Of a stretch of DNA of 40,313 bases, positions 1 through 7,637 are shown piece after piece (position 1 is the stretch's first letter; each line of letters opens with the position of its first letter). The stretch comes from an uncultured Campylobacter sp. (GTDB lineage: Bacteria > Campylobacterota > Campylobacteria > Campylobacterales > Campylobacteraceae). The stretch is from contig NZ_CALIBF010000198.1 of assembly GCF_938045465.1 (NCBI RefSeq), positions 1-40,313 on the forward strand, written 5' to 3'. Made by a program: the position numbers and the translations under genes. The notes under the pieces are model-generated. The model was not told the origin of the DNA and made no database searches. It saw only the letters and a program-made list of their open reading frames with translations.

Positions 1-705
1 GCGCAGATACTGCTAGACCACTTTAAAATTTCCGTAAAAAGCGGAATTTGTAGCGTGGGCGAAATTTACGCCAAAGATTTAAATTTTGATTTTGCGCAAA
101 ACAGCGAAATTTTCGCGCTCGATCCCGCTGTGGAGGACGCGCAGAAGGAGCTAATTCTAAGCGCTAAAAATGCGGGCGATAGTATCGGCGGCTGCGTGCT
201 AACTCGCATTACGGGCGTGCCTGCGGGGCTCGGCGAGCCGCTGTACGGTAAGCTGGATGCGGCGCTTGCGGGCGCGATGATGGGCATAAACGGCGTAAAG
301 GCAGTGCAGATCGGCGCCGGAGTGAAAGTAAGCACGCTAAAAGGCAGCGAAAACAACGATTTTATGCGCGCTAGCAAGGATTTGATCCGCACCAATGGCA
401 GCAAGATCGGCGCAAATTTTGCGAGCAACAACGCAGGCGGGATCTTAGGCGGCATAAGTAGCGGCGCGCCTATCGAGATAACGACGCATTTTAAACCCAC
501 TCCGAGCATTTTTATGGCGCAGCATAGCGTGGACATGCGCGGCGCGGATGCGATCTGCGAGCTGCGCGGGCGGCACGATCCGTGTATCGCCGTGCGCGGC
601 AGCGTCGTAGCTACCGCAATGGCGCGGCTGGCGATCGCCGATGCGCTACTGCTAAACGCGAGCGCGACGCTGGGGAATTTAAAGCGAATTTATGGCGAGA
701 ATTAA
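1..705 (+). CDS. aroC: Chorismate synthase, 3' part (5' end outside window)
   Basis: Chorismate synthase removes phosphate from 5-enolpyruvylshikimate 3-phosphate to give chorismate, the last common step of aromatic amino acid synthesis in the cytoplasm, using reduced FMN. The reading frame is open from the first base, so the start lies upstream. Visible family motifs are the GGILGGISSG stretch, the HSVDMRG segment and the C-terminal GRHDPCIAVRG followed by the helix AMARLAIADALLL. The C-terminal half to two thirds of the protein is present and ends normally at TAA. An AAATTT-rich spacer of about 115 bp separates it from the next gene. The family assignment is secure; only the N-terminus is missing. 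Confidence 0.95.
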   Translation, partial: AQILLDHFKISVKSGICSVGEIYAKDLNFDFAQNSEIFALDPAVEDAQKELILSAKNAGDSIGGCVLTRITGVPAGLGEPLYGKLDAALAGAMMGINGVKAVQIGAGVKVSTLKGSENNDFMRASKDLIRTNGSKIGANFASNNAGGILGGISSGAPIEITTHFKPTPSIFMAQHSVDMRGADAICELRGRHDPCIAVRGSVVATAMARLAIADALLLNASATLGNLKRIYGEN

Positions 706-819
706 ATTTAGACGGGCGCCCTTAAATTTTGCAAAATTTCATGAAATTGCAGGGCCGAGCGATGAAATTCCCGCGAGCTAGGCGGGCAAATTTTAAATTT
801 ACGCGACAAGGAGGGCAAA

Positions 820-1881
820 ATGAGACTTGAGCGTATCGGCGAGGACTCGGCACTGATCGCGCGCATAGAGGCGATCAACGTCGCGGCGTTCCCCGAAATC
901 GAGCGTATCAGCATAAAAAATTTCTTAAAAATGTCGCGCAAAGGACAGCTTGAAATCGCGGCGATTTTCGAGGATTTTAGCGCCCTAAGCGCTAGCGGCG
1001 CGCCTGATAAACATCACGCGGCGGCGAGCGAGCATTTAAGCGCGGCGGCGCAAAATTTAAGCGGCGAGAAGCTCGTTGGGTTTTGCGTCTATAGGACCGA
1101 GCAAACCTACAAGCGCGCGGTTTCGCACCACAAACAGCCGCCGCCTCGCCCAAATGCGGATAAAATTTTAAGATCCAAAGCCCATAGCGGCGCGGAATTT
1201 GAAGGCGCGGAGGATGAAATTTCAGGCGGCGAAGTGGGATTTTCAGAGGCAAAATTTTTTAACGTTGCAAGCGGTAAAATCGCAGGCCGAAAAACGCAGT
1301 CTCTTGGCGGCGATGAAATTTTAAACGCGAGCGCAGATAGTAAAATTCCGATCGAGGCGGACCATTCGATTTGCGGTGCGAGGGGCAAAATTTCATCAAG
1401 CGCCAGAAGGGATGAAATTTCATCAAGCGCCGCAGAGGACAAAATTTCGTCAGGTACCGCAGAAAGCGAAATTTCGCGCTACGATGAGAGTGAAATTCCA
1501 AGCGGCGAAGATGGCGGGATTTTTTACGTGGCCTACCTCGGCATCGATGCGAAATTTCGCGGGCTAGGAGTCGGCTCAAGGCTGCTCGCGCTCATCGTCA
1601 CGCAAAATCCAAGCGCGCAAATCGTGCTTGACGTCGAGCCGCCGCACGAGGACGCGCCCAATCTCGCGCAGCGCCTGCGCCGCATAGAATTCTACGGCAG
1701 ACGCGGCTTTGGGCGCTGCGGCAAGTTTTTCAACTACGCAGGTCTAAGCTTCGAGATCCTTGCTAAGCCGCCGCTAAGCGCGCCGCAGCAGGGATTTGAC
1801 GTAGCGAGCTTTGCGAAATTTATCGGCGCGGGCAATAAATTTAGATTTAAAATCACCGACGCGCCGCTATATAAAAACTAA
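820..1881 (+). CDS. GNAT-family N-acetyltransferase with a large low-complexity insert
   Basis: This 353-residue protein is a GNAT acetyltransferase, transferring acetyl from acetyl-CoA to an unknown acceptor. The acetyl-CoA binding motif is FRGLGVGSRLL (residues 247-257), followed by a beta strand and the FYGRRGFGRCG segment (291-301) typical of motif B. The N-terminal strands are at residues 1-52 and 84-100. Between them lie two segments foreign to the fold: residues 53-83 and, much longer, 101-232. The long one is rich in Ser, Ala, Glu and Gly and repeats units like DEISSSA, EDKISSG and SEIS. The DNA of the inserts is packed with AAATTT/AAATTC. The start has a strong AAGGAGG site at 808-815. 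The stop overlaps the next start (TAATG). Substrate unknown; a RimI-like role is only a guess. Confidence 0.8.
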   Translation: MRLERIGEDSALIARIEAINVAAFPEIERISIKNFLKMSRKGQLEIAAIFEDFSALSASGAPDKHHAAASEHLSAAAQNLSGEKLVGFCVYRTEQTYKRAVSHHKQPPPRPNADKILRSKAHSGAEFEGAEDEISGGEVGFSEAKFFNVASGKIAGRKTQSLGGDEILNASADSKIPIEADHSICGARGKISSSARRDEISSSAAEDKISSGTAESEISRYDESEIPSGEDGGIFYVAYLGIDAKFRGLGVGSRLLALIVTQNPSAQIVLDVEPPHEDAPNLAQRLRRIEFYGRRGFGRCGKFFNYAGLSFEILAKPPLSAPQQGFDVASFAKFIGAGNKFRFKITDAPLYKN

Positions 1882-2570
1882 TGCAAAAGCCCGAATTCAG
1901 CCTCATCTGCGACGATACGTTTTATAGAATTTTCTCCGCCTCTATCCTTGCGTTTTTTTGCATTTTTATCTCTTTAGATATCGGCGGATCGGGGGAGCTG
2001 TTTTACACGGACAGCCTGCTACGCTCGCAGCGAGCCAAGCCCAGCCTGACGATCGTTTTTATGTTTTTAGCGTTACTTTATCTGCGAAGCGGTAGCAAAG
2101 AGGCGGCGCGCGTGGAATTTGACGAGCTTAAAATATCCTTTCGCAGAGGGCTAGACAAATACGATCTTATGCTTGGATGCGTCGATCTGATAGAGCCGTC
2201 GCTCGGCTTCGTGCGGACGTTTCGCGTGCCGTTTCTAAGCTACGAGTGGTTTTTGAAACTGCAAGAAATTTTAAAATTCTTGCTTCTTTTCGCATACGTC
2301 GCGGGCGTGTTTTTGACGATCAAATTCGGCTTTGTCGAAGCTGCGATCTATGCAGCGGCGGGCATTTTTGCGATTTTGATCGCTTCAAAGCTCGTCGTCG
2401 CGCGAAGGCTAGACGGACGAGCGAGGCTACGACTGCGCGATTGCTTGCTACTGCGCGGGAGGGACGATACGGGCGCGGCGGTATTTTTTTGCATCCGTCC
2501 CAGCCGCGCCGAGCGCGAAGCTCTACGCATATATTTTTTGAAAAATTTCAGCTACGACATTAAGGCGTGA
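1881..2570 (+). CDS. Membrane protein, unknown family (member of a local tandem family)
   Basis: I do not recognise this 229-residue protein. It has hydrophobic segments near residues 17-33 and 54-68 and a long hydrophobic pair at about 133-172, with a basic soluble C-terminal part. Its ATG overlaps the stop of the acetyltransferase gene, implying translational coupling. The layout (N-terminal membrane segments, a cytoplasmic EFDELKISF-like strand, a hydrophobic hairpin, then a short alpha/beta tail) resembles the protein encoded at 2921-3727. The C-terminal tail ending in KNFSYDIKA resembles the decayed fragment just downstream. I infer a small tandem gene family; the function is unknown. 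Confidence 0.65.
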   Translation: MQKPEFSLICDDTFYRIFSASILAFFCIFISLDIGGSGELFYTDSLLRSQRAKPSLTIVFMFLALLYLRSGSKEAARVEFDELKISFRRGLDKYDLMLGCVDLIEPSLGFVRTFRVPFLSYEWFLKLQEILKFLLLFAYVAGVFLTIKFGFVEAAIYAAAGIFAILIASKLVVARRLDGRARLRLRDCLLLRGRDDTGAAVFFCIRPSRAEREALRIYFLKNFSYDIKA

Positions 2571-2592
2571 AATTTTTCGGTTTTCAGCGTAA

Positions 2593-2724
2593 AATTTAGA
2601 CCCGCTGGATGTCTGGATAAAGCTAAACGTAAACGAAGCGCAAAGGCGGATACTGCGCGAGCATTTCACGGCTAGATTGGAGCTGGATTTCGAGCAGAAT
2701 TCTGTCCGCGGCAATCATAGATGA
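2593..2724 (+). pseudogene. Decayed C-terminal fragment of a neighbouring membrane-protein paralogue
   Basis: In the frame of position 2605 there is a short open stretch reading LDVWIKLNVNEAQRRILREH, then FTARLELDF, to a TGA at 2722-2724. It has no start codon or ribosome binding site. It resembles the C-terminal tail of the upstream protein (AVFFCIRPSRAEREALRIYF). Just before it, 2582-2605 matches 24 bases at the end of the next gene (3710-3733). In 2572-2599 the frame GFQRKI-stop mimics that gene's PFQRKI-stop. The stretch therefore looks like the remains of a third family member. The rest of 2725-2920 holds no recognisable gene. Confidence 0.4.
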
Positions 2725-2920
2725 AATCGCTCGGCGCTTAAAGCAGCCATCGAAGCGGTCGCAGATAAACCGCTAGCGCTCGCTTGGCTGAGACAGCCGC
2801 CGCTCGTTGCAACTCGCCTCGCTGCAAGCGCCTCTGTAAATATCCTGTGCTCTTAAACGCGTCGAAAGCGAGACGGTGATAAAATGCGCTTCGTCAAAAA
2901 TCATACCGAAAAGGAATTTT

Positions 2921-3727
2921 ATGAGGGATTACGACAAAGAGCCGATCAAAATCATAGATAGGGCGGTGTATTTCCAAGCAAATAGCCTATTTATCGCCTT
3001 AATATCTTTTTACGCTCTGTATAGATCCGATACTACAGCCATCAATCTCTTAAAATTTAACAACAAAGATTCGTTCCTACTCCTTATAGCCGCAGTTTTA
3101 TTTATCGCACAAATACAATGGTATGTAAAGTGCAGGCGTAAAATTTCATATTTTGAGTTTTTTAACGATAAAATCTCTTACGAATTTGCGCACGATTCAG
3201 AGCGCAATAAATGTATCGATGCTTCAAATGCCGATAAGATAAACTTCTGCATCGTATCTGAGCTCATAGATAGCTTCGGTAAATTTCACTACTTTACCTC
3301 CTATGAGCTTTATAAAAAATCATCTATTGGAGTGCATATCGGCAAACTGGCGCTGTTTTTATACTATACGATAAATTTTATCTTGCTTGTTTTGCCGTTT
3401 AAAATTTTTATGTTGATTAAAAACAAAGAGCCGCTAAGTCTGCTAAATAAAAATGTCGTGATTAAATTTAAAAATCGCAACTATTTTTTGATAAACATCT
3501 ACTCAAAGCGCGAACTGGATGAAATTTTGCAGTATTGCAAAGACAAAAATATAACCGTGGAGCAGAAAACAAATTTTATAATTTTACCTATTTCACTGAT
3601 AAAAATGAAATTTGGAGCGACGATTTTAGCGATACGCAAATTCCAAAAGACACGTTTAAGCGAAAGCTTAGGCGATTTTTTAGCTTGGACTGAAGAGCGA
3701 TTCCGCCCGTTTCAGCGTAAAATTTAG
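2921..3727 (+). CDS. Membrane protein, unknown, related to the upstream gene
   Basis: The chosen ATG at 2921 follows AAGGAA at 2911-2916; an in-frame ATG at 2876 has no such site. The 268-residue product begins MRDYDKEPIK. It has hydrophobic segments around residues 16-34 and 48-63, a cytoplasmic stretch with FFNDKISYEF, and a strongly hydrophobic hairpin around residues 142-168 (TINFILLVLPFKIFMLI). A soluble tail follows containing FLINIYSKRELDEILQYC. The same plan is seen in the protein at 1881-2570, so I infer distant paralogy. Base composition is lower in GC than the neighbours, with more AAA/ATA codons. No function can be assigned. Confidence 0.65.
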   Translation: MRDYDKEPIKIIDRAVYFQANSLFIALISFYALYRSDTTAINLLKFNNKDSFLLLIAAVLFIAQIQWYVKCRRKISYFEFFNDKISYEFAHDSERNKCIDASNADKINFCIVSELIDSFGKFHYFTSYELYKKSSIGVHIGKLALFLYYTINFILLVLPFKIFMLIKNKEPLSLLNKNVVIKFKNRNYFLINIYSKRELDEILQYCKDKNITVEQKTNFIILPISLIKMKFGATILAIRKFQKTRLSESLGDFLAWTEERFRPFQRKI

Positions 3728-3770
3728 ACCCGCGGGGTAGAATTACAAAAATTTTTACATGGAGTAAACA

Positions 3771-4385
3771 ATGAAAAATTTCTTTATAGCCGCAATAGTT
3801 TGCGCGCTATTTAGCGGTTGCGCATATGAAGCGCAGTTTAATCAAAACGCCGATGTAGCGCCGTTTGACGACACTATAAGCGCGACTAACGCCATGCAAA
3901 GCGCGCTCATTTATATCCCTAGCGAGCTAATGGGGACGAAAAGCTACGCCGCAAGCTCGAAGCTAGGCAGAGACGATGAGCTTAAAATCGACGTCGGCGA
4001 GTTCGTCGCAGGCGAGGCAAAGCGCTTCTTTGGCACCTACCTAAGGCGCGTGAGCGTCACCGACGACGAAAAAGCGCTGCAAGGCAAAGGGCTCGTCATC
4101 GCACCTGAGCTTAGCTCATTCGGCTTTGGCTTTTACAGCTCCGACGGCATCGATGTTTCGGCAAAGCCCTTCGTACGCTACAATCTACGCCTAAAAATGT
4201 TTAAAAACGGAAAGCCGATCTACAACCAAAATATCGCCGTAAACGAGCGCAACTTCGGCGAGGAGGAGTTTTTCGGCGGCGGTCAGGGCTCATACGCACA
4301 GATCGGCGGGATCTTTCAAAAATCGATGGCGAATGATTACGCCGTGCACGCTAGAGAAATTTTGGACGTAATCAACGATAACTAA
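3771..4385 (+). CDS. Predicted lipoprotein, unknown function
   Basis: This 204-residue protein starts with a short lipoprotein signal, MKNFFIAAIVCALFSGC, with lipobox LFSGC and lipidated Cys17. Asparagine or another non-Asp residue does not immediately follow the Cys, so outer-membrane sorting is plausible. The mature part has a conserved-looking alternation of strands (GLVIAPELSSFGFGFYSSDG, then VRYNLRLKMFKNGKPIYNQ) resembling small epsilonproteobacterial lipoproteins that assemble with envelope machinery. I cannot name the family. The ribosome binding site GGAG lies a few bases before the ATG. It is transcribed alone after the 43-bp gap from the membrane protein. Confidence 0.75.
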   Translation: MKNFFIAAIVCALFSGCAYEAQFNQNADVAPFDDTISATNAMQSALIYIPSELMGTKSYAASSKLGRDDELKIDVGEFVAGEAKRFFGTYLRRVSVTDDEKALQGKGLVIAPELSSFGFGFYSSDGIDVSAKPFVRYNLRLKMFKNGKPIYNQNIAVNERNFGEEEFFGGGQGSYAQIGGIFQKSMANDYAVHAREILDVINDN

Positions 4386-4898
4386 TCGCGCTTGCGCCTT
4401 CGTGCGTGGTAAGCGGCATTTGGTCGATTATTTTTGCCCGCCGTCTTGTGGTAAAATTTGTCGCGGCGATCTTGCGGCACGCGCTTGCGGATCGTCGCGC
4501 CTAAGCTCTGCGATATAATTAGCATGGCTTTAAAATACTCAAATGCGCGCTTGCTTGTAAGGTTTATCCCGCCTGCGACATTAAATCCTTTTGATATCGA
4601 GTTTGCTGGTGCTCTAGACATCGAATTAATATCGCAAGCTGAGTTAAATTCCGCAAAAATCACGTTATGAAATTAACTTGGCAGCCCATATTTAAGTGCA
4701 GCTAGCCAATAAATTCCGCACTTTGACATACTGCCTAATTACGTTTTTTAGGGCTAAGCTCCGCAAATAAACTTTTCGCGTTCGCTGCTACGCTTGGATC
4801 AAATTATATGCTCGTGGCACCAAAAAATTCGCCCTAAATTTAAAGCACCGATTAATATTAATTTTTATATCATTACTAAATTTTTTAAGGAGAGAATT
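4386..4898. other. Gene-free spacer upstream of the small secreted protein
   Basis: About 510 bp with stops in all frames and no convincing ribosome binding sites. It contains a TATAAT-like box near 4513-4518 and two copies of AAATTCCGC (about 4647 and 4710), a word also frequent in the coding inserts elsewhere in the window. A short open stretch on the plus strand (4458-4670) lacks a ribosome binding site and coding character, so it is not called. Confidence 0.5.
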
Positions 4899-5291
4899 AT
4901 GAAAAAGTTTTTATTACTTCCGTTTGTTTTCGCGGCGCTTTTTGCGGCACCAAGCTGCGATAATGTCCAGCTCAAAGCGGCTGTGGAAGGTATCAATAAG
5001 AGTGCGCCGATGCGAGTCGATGAGATTACCACGTTAACGGGTGCTGAGTGCAAGGATGGCAGCTTTATCTACAACTACGAGCTAAATGACGGCATGGGGA
5101 TGAAATTTGACAGTGTCGGAAATGATCAAAAAACCGTGATACAAAATGTCATAGATAGCCAAAATAAGCAAATTTTTTGCAACCAGATGAAGGTAATGCA
5201 TCCGCTAATAAACAGCGCGATATGGAGCTATAAGATAAAAAGTGGCGAAGAATTTATAAGGGTAGAATTTAAGCCTAGCGACTGCAAGTAG
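4899..5291 (+). CDS. Small exported Cys-containing protein, paralogue of the 5868-6350 product
   Basis: The start is the ATG at 4899 behind AAGGAGAG (4887-4894). The product is 130 residues, MKKFLLLPFVFAALFAAPSC, which is a signal peptide ending near Ala-Pro-Ser-Cys. It may be a lipoprotein, although the residues before Cys19 are not an ideal lipobox. The mature part carries Cys residues in the contexts SCDN, GAECKDGSFIYNYEL, IFCNQ and PSDCK. The same four-Cys pattern and the core INxxAPxRxDxxTxLxGAxC are present in the protein encoded at 5868-6350, so the two are clear paralogues. Paired cysteines suggest two periplasmic disulfides. The function is unknown. Confidence 0.75.
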   Translation: MKKFLLLPFVFAALFAAPSCDNVQLKAAVEGINKSAPMRVDEITTLTGAECKDGSFIYNYELNDGMGMKFDSVGNDQKTVIQNVIDSQNKQIFCNQMKVMHPLINSAIWSYKIKSGEEFIRVEFKPSDCK

Positions 5292-5867
5292 CGCTTGCGC
5301 GAGATCTAAAATTTAGCGCGGCGTGAGCCTTTGCCTGCTCGCCCGCGCCGAATTCGCTTAAAATTTATCCGCTTCGCTTTTGATTTCGCCTGTGCAAAAG
5401 CAACATGCTAAAATTTCTGCTTAGCTTTTACAGCGCCGCCGCGTATAGTATGACGCAGATCAGCGTGTATTTCGTCGCCACAAAGCGCTAAAACGCGCCG
5501 AGTCCTTTTTAAGCCGCGATCTAATGCGTCAGGTTCTGCCAGTGGCGTTTTTCATTAAAATTTGACTATTTCACGCGGAATTATATCTATGTAGCAGCGC
5601 AAACACCGCGTAAGGCTTTCGCGCGAAATTCTATAAGTTGCGCGGAATTTTATTTGAAACAGCATCGTAGATTTTGAGTTAGAATTTTAGGATTTATTGT
5701 GACGCCGTACCTGCTGCGATGAAATCTTGCTAAATTTTATCCGCGACCTGCTCGCATAAAATTTTGCGTAAAGCATGAGCTTGCTTGCGAGCTTACAGGG
5801 GTGCTAGCCGCCAATGTACCGTCACATAAAACGCGGCTAATCAAATGCCTCGCTTGGGTTTTACAAT
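5292..5867. other. Gene-free spacer with degraded sequence
   Basis: This 576-bp spacer lies between the end of one small exported-protein gene and the end of its paralogue on the other strand, so transcription converges here. No full gene is visible. It contains about nine AAATTT/GAATTT/AAATTC words and a 43-bp fossil of a methyltransferase gene (described separately). Nothing else in it resembles a gene, RNA or mobile-element end. Confidence 0.5.
5436..5478 (+). pseudogene. Fossil fragment of a methyltransferase gene
   Basis: These 43 bases match the reverse complement of 6486-6528 with two mismatches. In frame they read AAYSMTQISVYFVA, against AAYSMTQISVYFAA in the intact methyltransferase on the minus strand. 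No similarity is evident on either side, and a stop follows about six codons later. This is best read as the last conserved scrap of a second methyltransferase gene, on the opposite strand from the living copy. Confidence 0.6.
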
Positions 5868-6350
5868 TCACCGCGCGCAGCTATTTTTATCAAGCTTTAG
5901 CTGTATTGGCGGCAAACCCTCTATCTCGTAATTTAACACCATCGTTTTGCCTAGCTCCCGCAGGCGTTGCGAGAATTCCGTGCTGCAAAAGCTGACCTTC
6001 GCCTTGGCAAACAGCATCTCTTTTAAAATTTCCGCATCGCCCGCATTCAGCGCGCTAAGGTCTAAATTAGGTGAGCTATTTAGCGCGTAATCGTATATGA
6101 AGCTATCATCTTCGCATGCGGCGCCTTTTAAAATCGTAGCATCGTCGATCCTGCGCGGCGCGCCCTCGTTTATCCGCGCTAGCGTATCTCGTACCTGCTT
6201 GCTTTCGCAGAAGTTTCGCTCTAGCTCGCCGCGTTTTTTCTCCGCATAAAATTCCACCGTCACATTTGCCAAAATTCCGATTCCAAGTAGTACTATTAAA
6301 ATTTTAATCGGCTTATTTAGCCGCGCGCTTAGGCTTCGCGCGTCCATCAT
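5868..6350 (-). CDS. Small membrane-anchored Cys-containing protein, paralogue of the 4899-5291 product
   Basis: The protein has about 160 residues from the ATG at 6350, which overlaps the methyltransferase stop (ATGA). The preceding GAAAGGGCG serves as ribosome binding site. An in-frame ATG at 6368 is possible but would overlap more. An N-terminal hydrophobic helix (IKILIVLLGIGILANVTVEF) acts as a signal anchor. The periplasmic part shares the pattern NFCESKQ, INEGAPRRIDDATILKGAAC, EDDSFIYDYALN, SFCSTEF and NSCAR with the 4899 product, including four Cys residues. It is probably co-transcribed with and translationally coupled to the methyltransferase gene. The function is unknown. Confidence 0.75.
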   Translation of the reverse strand: MMDARSLSARLNKPIKILIVLLGIGILANVTVEFYAEKKRGELERNFCESKQVRDTLARINEGAPRRIDDATILKGAACEDDSFIYDYALNSSPNLDLSALNAGDAEILKEMLFAKAKVSFCSTEFSQRLRELGKTMVLNYEIEGLPPIQLKLDKNSCAR

Positions 6351-7435
6351 CGCGCCCTTTCGCAGCACAGCAGCGTGTGTCCGACGCCCAGCCCGTCGTG
6401 GATATTATAAATTTTAAGCCCGGCGCGCTGAGCAAATTTAATCATATCGTCCGAGTGATAAATTTTGCTATTGCCGTTTGCCATCGCGGCGAAATACACG
6501 CTGATCTGCGTCATGCTATACGCGGCGGTTTCGTAGCGCTGCCTGTCCCAAAACGGCTCCAAAATATAAAGCCGCGCCTGCTCGCTCATCGACTCCGCTG
6601 CACGCGAGAGGATGCTTACGATCTGCTCCTCTGCAAAGCAGTCCAAAAACTGACTAAGCCAGATCGCGTCAAAGCCGCGCGGAAAGCGCGTAGCGGGATC
6701 TAGCAGATCGGCTGCAAGCCCCTCTATACGTTCAGCTCCGCGCGCGCCTGCGACGGCGTCTTTCATCATCGAAATTTGCCCCGCAAGATCCATTATCGTG
6801 ACGCGCACATTTTCGTCGTAGCCTACGCACCGCTTAGCAAAGCGCCCCGTATTGCCGCCGACGTCTAAAATTTTTGCCGTCTTGCGCGAGAAAATGATCT
6901 TTAGCGCGGGCTCAAACGCCAAATCCGAATAAAAATGATCAAACGCGAGCCAGCTCTTGCGCACATGCGGCGGCAGATGCGAAAGCGCCTCGTAGATCGT
7001 AGCCCACTGTCCAAAAACCTTTAGCCCCTCTGGTTTGCCTGATTTTAGCGTCTCTTCAAGCCTAAATAGCCCCTCGTAGCACACGTCGTGGATGAAGTCC
7101 ATGTCCACGCCGACGAGCTCGTCGGCGAGCAGAAAATATCCCGCCTTACTGAGACGAAATTTCTCGCCGCACAGCAGCACCGTGCCGATGCTAAGCGAGC
7201 TTTCCAAAAGCAGCTTTACGGCATATTCGCTAAGCGAGGTCTTCTGCGCGATCTCACTTATGCTTAGTCCGTCCCGCGCCTCATGAAGCGCGCTTAAAAT
7301 TCCAAATTTTTTCATCAGCCGCGAGACTTGAAAGACCACCGGCGCAAAGGCGATCTCATTCGCCGTCCGCTGCGCCTCGCCCGCGCTTTGATGCTCCGCG
7401 GCGTAGCGGTCTAAAAGCTGTTTGGGAAGTTTCAT
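6347..7435 (-). CDS. Class I SAM-dependent methyltransferase (winged-helix O-methyltransferase type)
   Basis: The 362-residue protein has the two-part architecture of small-molecule O-methyltransferases. An N-terminal winged-helix region (about residues 25-105, with LSISEIAQKTSLSEYAVKLLLE) serves dimerisation and substrate binding. A Rossmann methyltransferase domain follows. SAM-binding motif I is ILDVGGNTGRFAKRC, near residues 190-204; the acidic residue after strand 2 is in TIMDLAG; motif IV is FDAIWLSQFLDCF. It acts in the cytoplasm on an unknown substrate. It is first in a two-gene minus-strand unit with the small Cys-containing protein. A short piece of a second copy survives at 5436-5478. 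Confidence 0.85.
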   Translation of the reverse strand: MKLPKQLLDRYAAEHQSAGEAQRTANEIAFAPVVFQVSRLMKKFGILSALHEARDGLSISEIAQKTSLSEYAVKLLLESSLSIGTVLLCGEKFRLSKAGYFLLADELVGVDMDFIHDVCYEGLFRLEETLKSGKPEGLKVFGQWATIYEALSHLPPHVRKSWLAFDHFYSDLAFEPALKIIFSRKTAKILDVGGNTGRFAKRCVGYDENVRVTIMDLAGQISMMKDAVAGARGAERIEGLAADLLDPATRFPRGFDAIWLSQFLDCFAEEQIVSILSRAAESMSEQARLYILEPFWDRQRYETAAYSMTQISVYFAAMANGNSKIYHSDDMIKFAQRAGLKIYNIHDGLGVGHTLLCCERAR

Positions 7436-7568
7436 TTTTGATCCTGCTTATGTAAATTTCGCAAAATTTTAGCAAAAAATTCTAACTTTTCTTGCGCCCG
7501 CTAAGAATTTGCGCGTATCTTAGAATTTTGCGATGAAATTTTAAAATTCCATCTTAAAATTTATGGAA

Positions 7569-7583
7569 TTTTAGTTAAAATCC
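7569..7583 (+). promoter_or_regulatory. Promoter core TTTTAGnTAAAATC upstream of the AI-2E family permease
   Basis: TTTTAGTTAAAATCC places a TAAAAT -10 box at 7576-7581, about 55 bp before the start codon. The same core recurs upstream of the YgbA-like gene (8716), ilvE (12004) and coaE (17767). No clear -35 is seen, as is usual for Campylobacter housekeeping promoters, but T-rich stretches precede it. Confidence 0.5.
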
Positions 7584-7637
7584 TTTCGTCAAAATTTCGC
7601 GTAAAGCTCTGCGAAAATGTCAAATTTAGGAGAATCC

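Noticed and set aside
1021..1500. Repeated AAATTT units as a CRISPR array or tandem repeat element
   Set aside because: The words are 6-9 bp with irregular spacing, lie within a coding frame, and lack repeat-spacer structure.
1259..1579. Long antisense openings within the GNAT insert
   Set aside because: They arise because the repeated DNA lacks stops on both strands; products are Arg/Leu/Phe-rich and look like shadows.
4458..4670. Open stretch of 70 codons on the plus strand in the spacer after the lipoprotein gene
   Set aside because: No ribosome binding site, no protein-like pattern, and it is mirrored by a similar minus-strand opening, as expected by chance.
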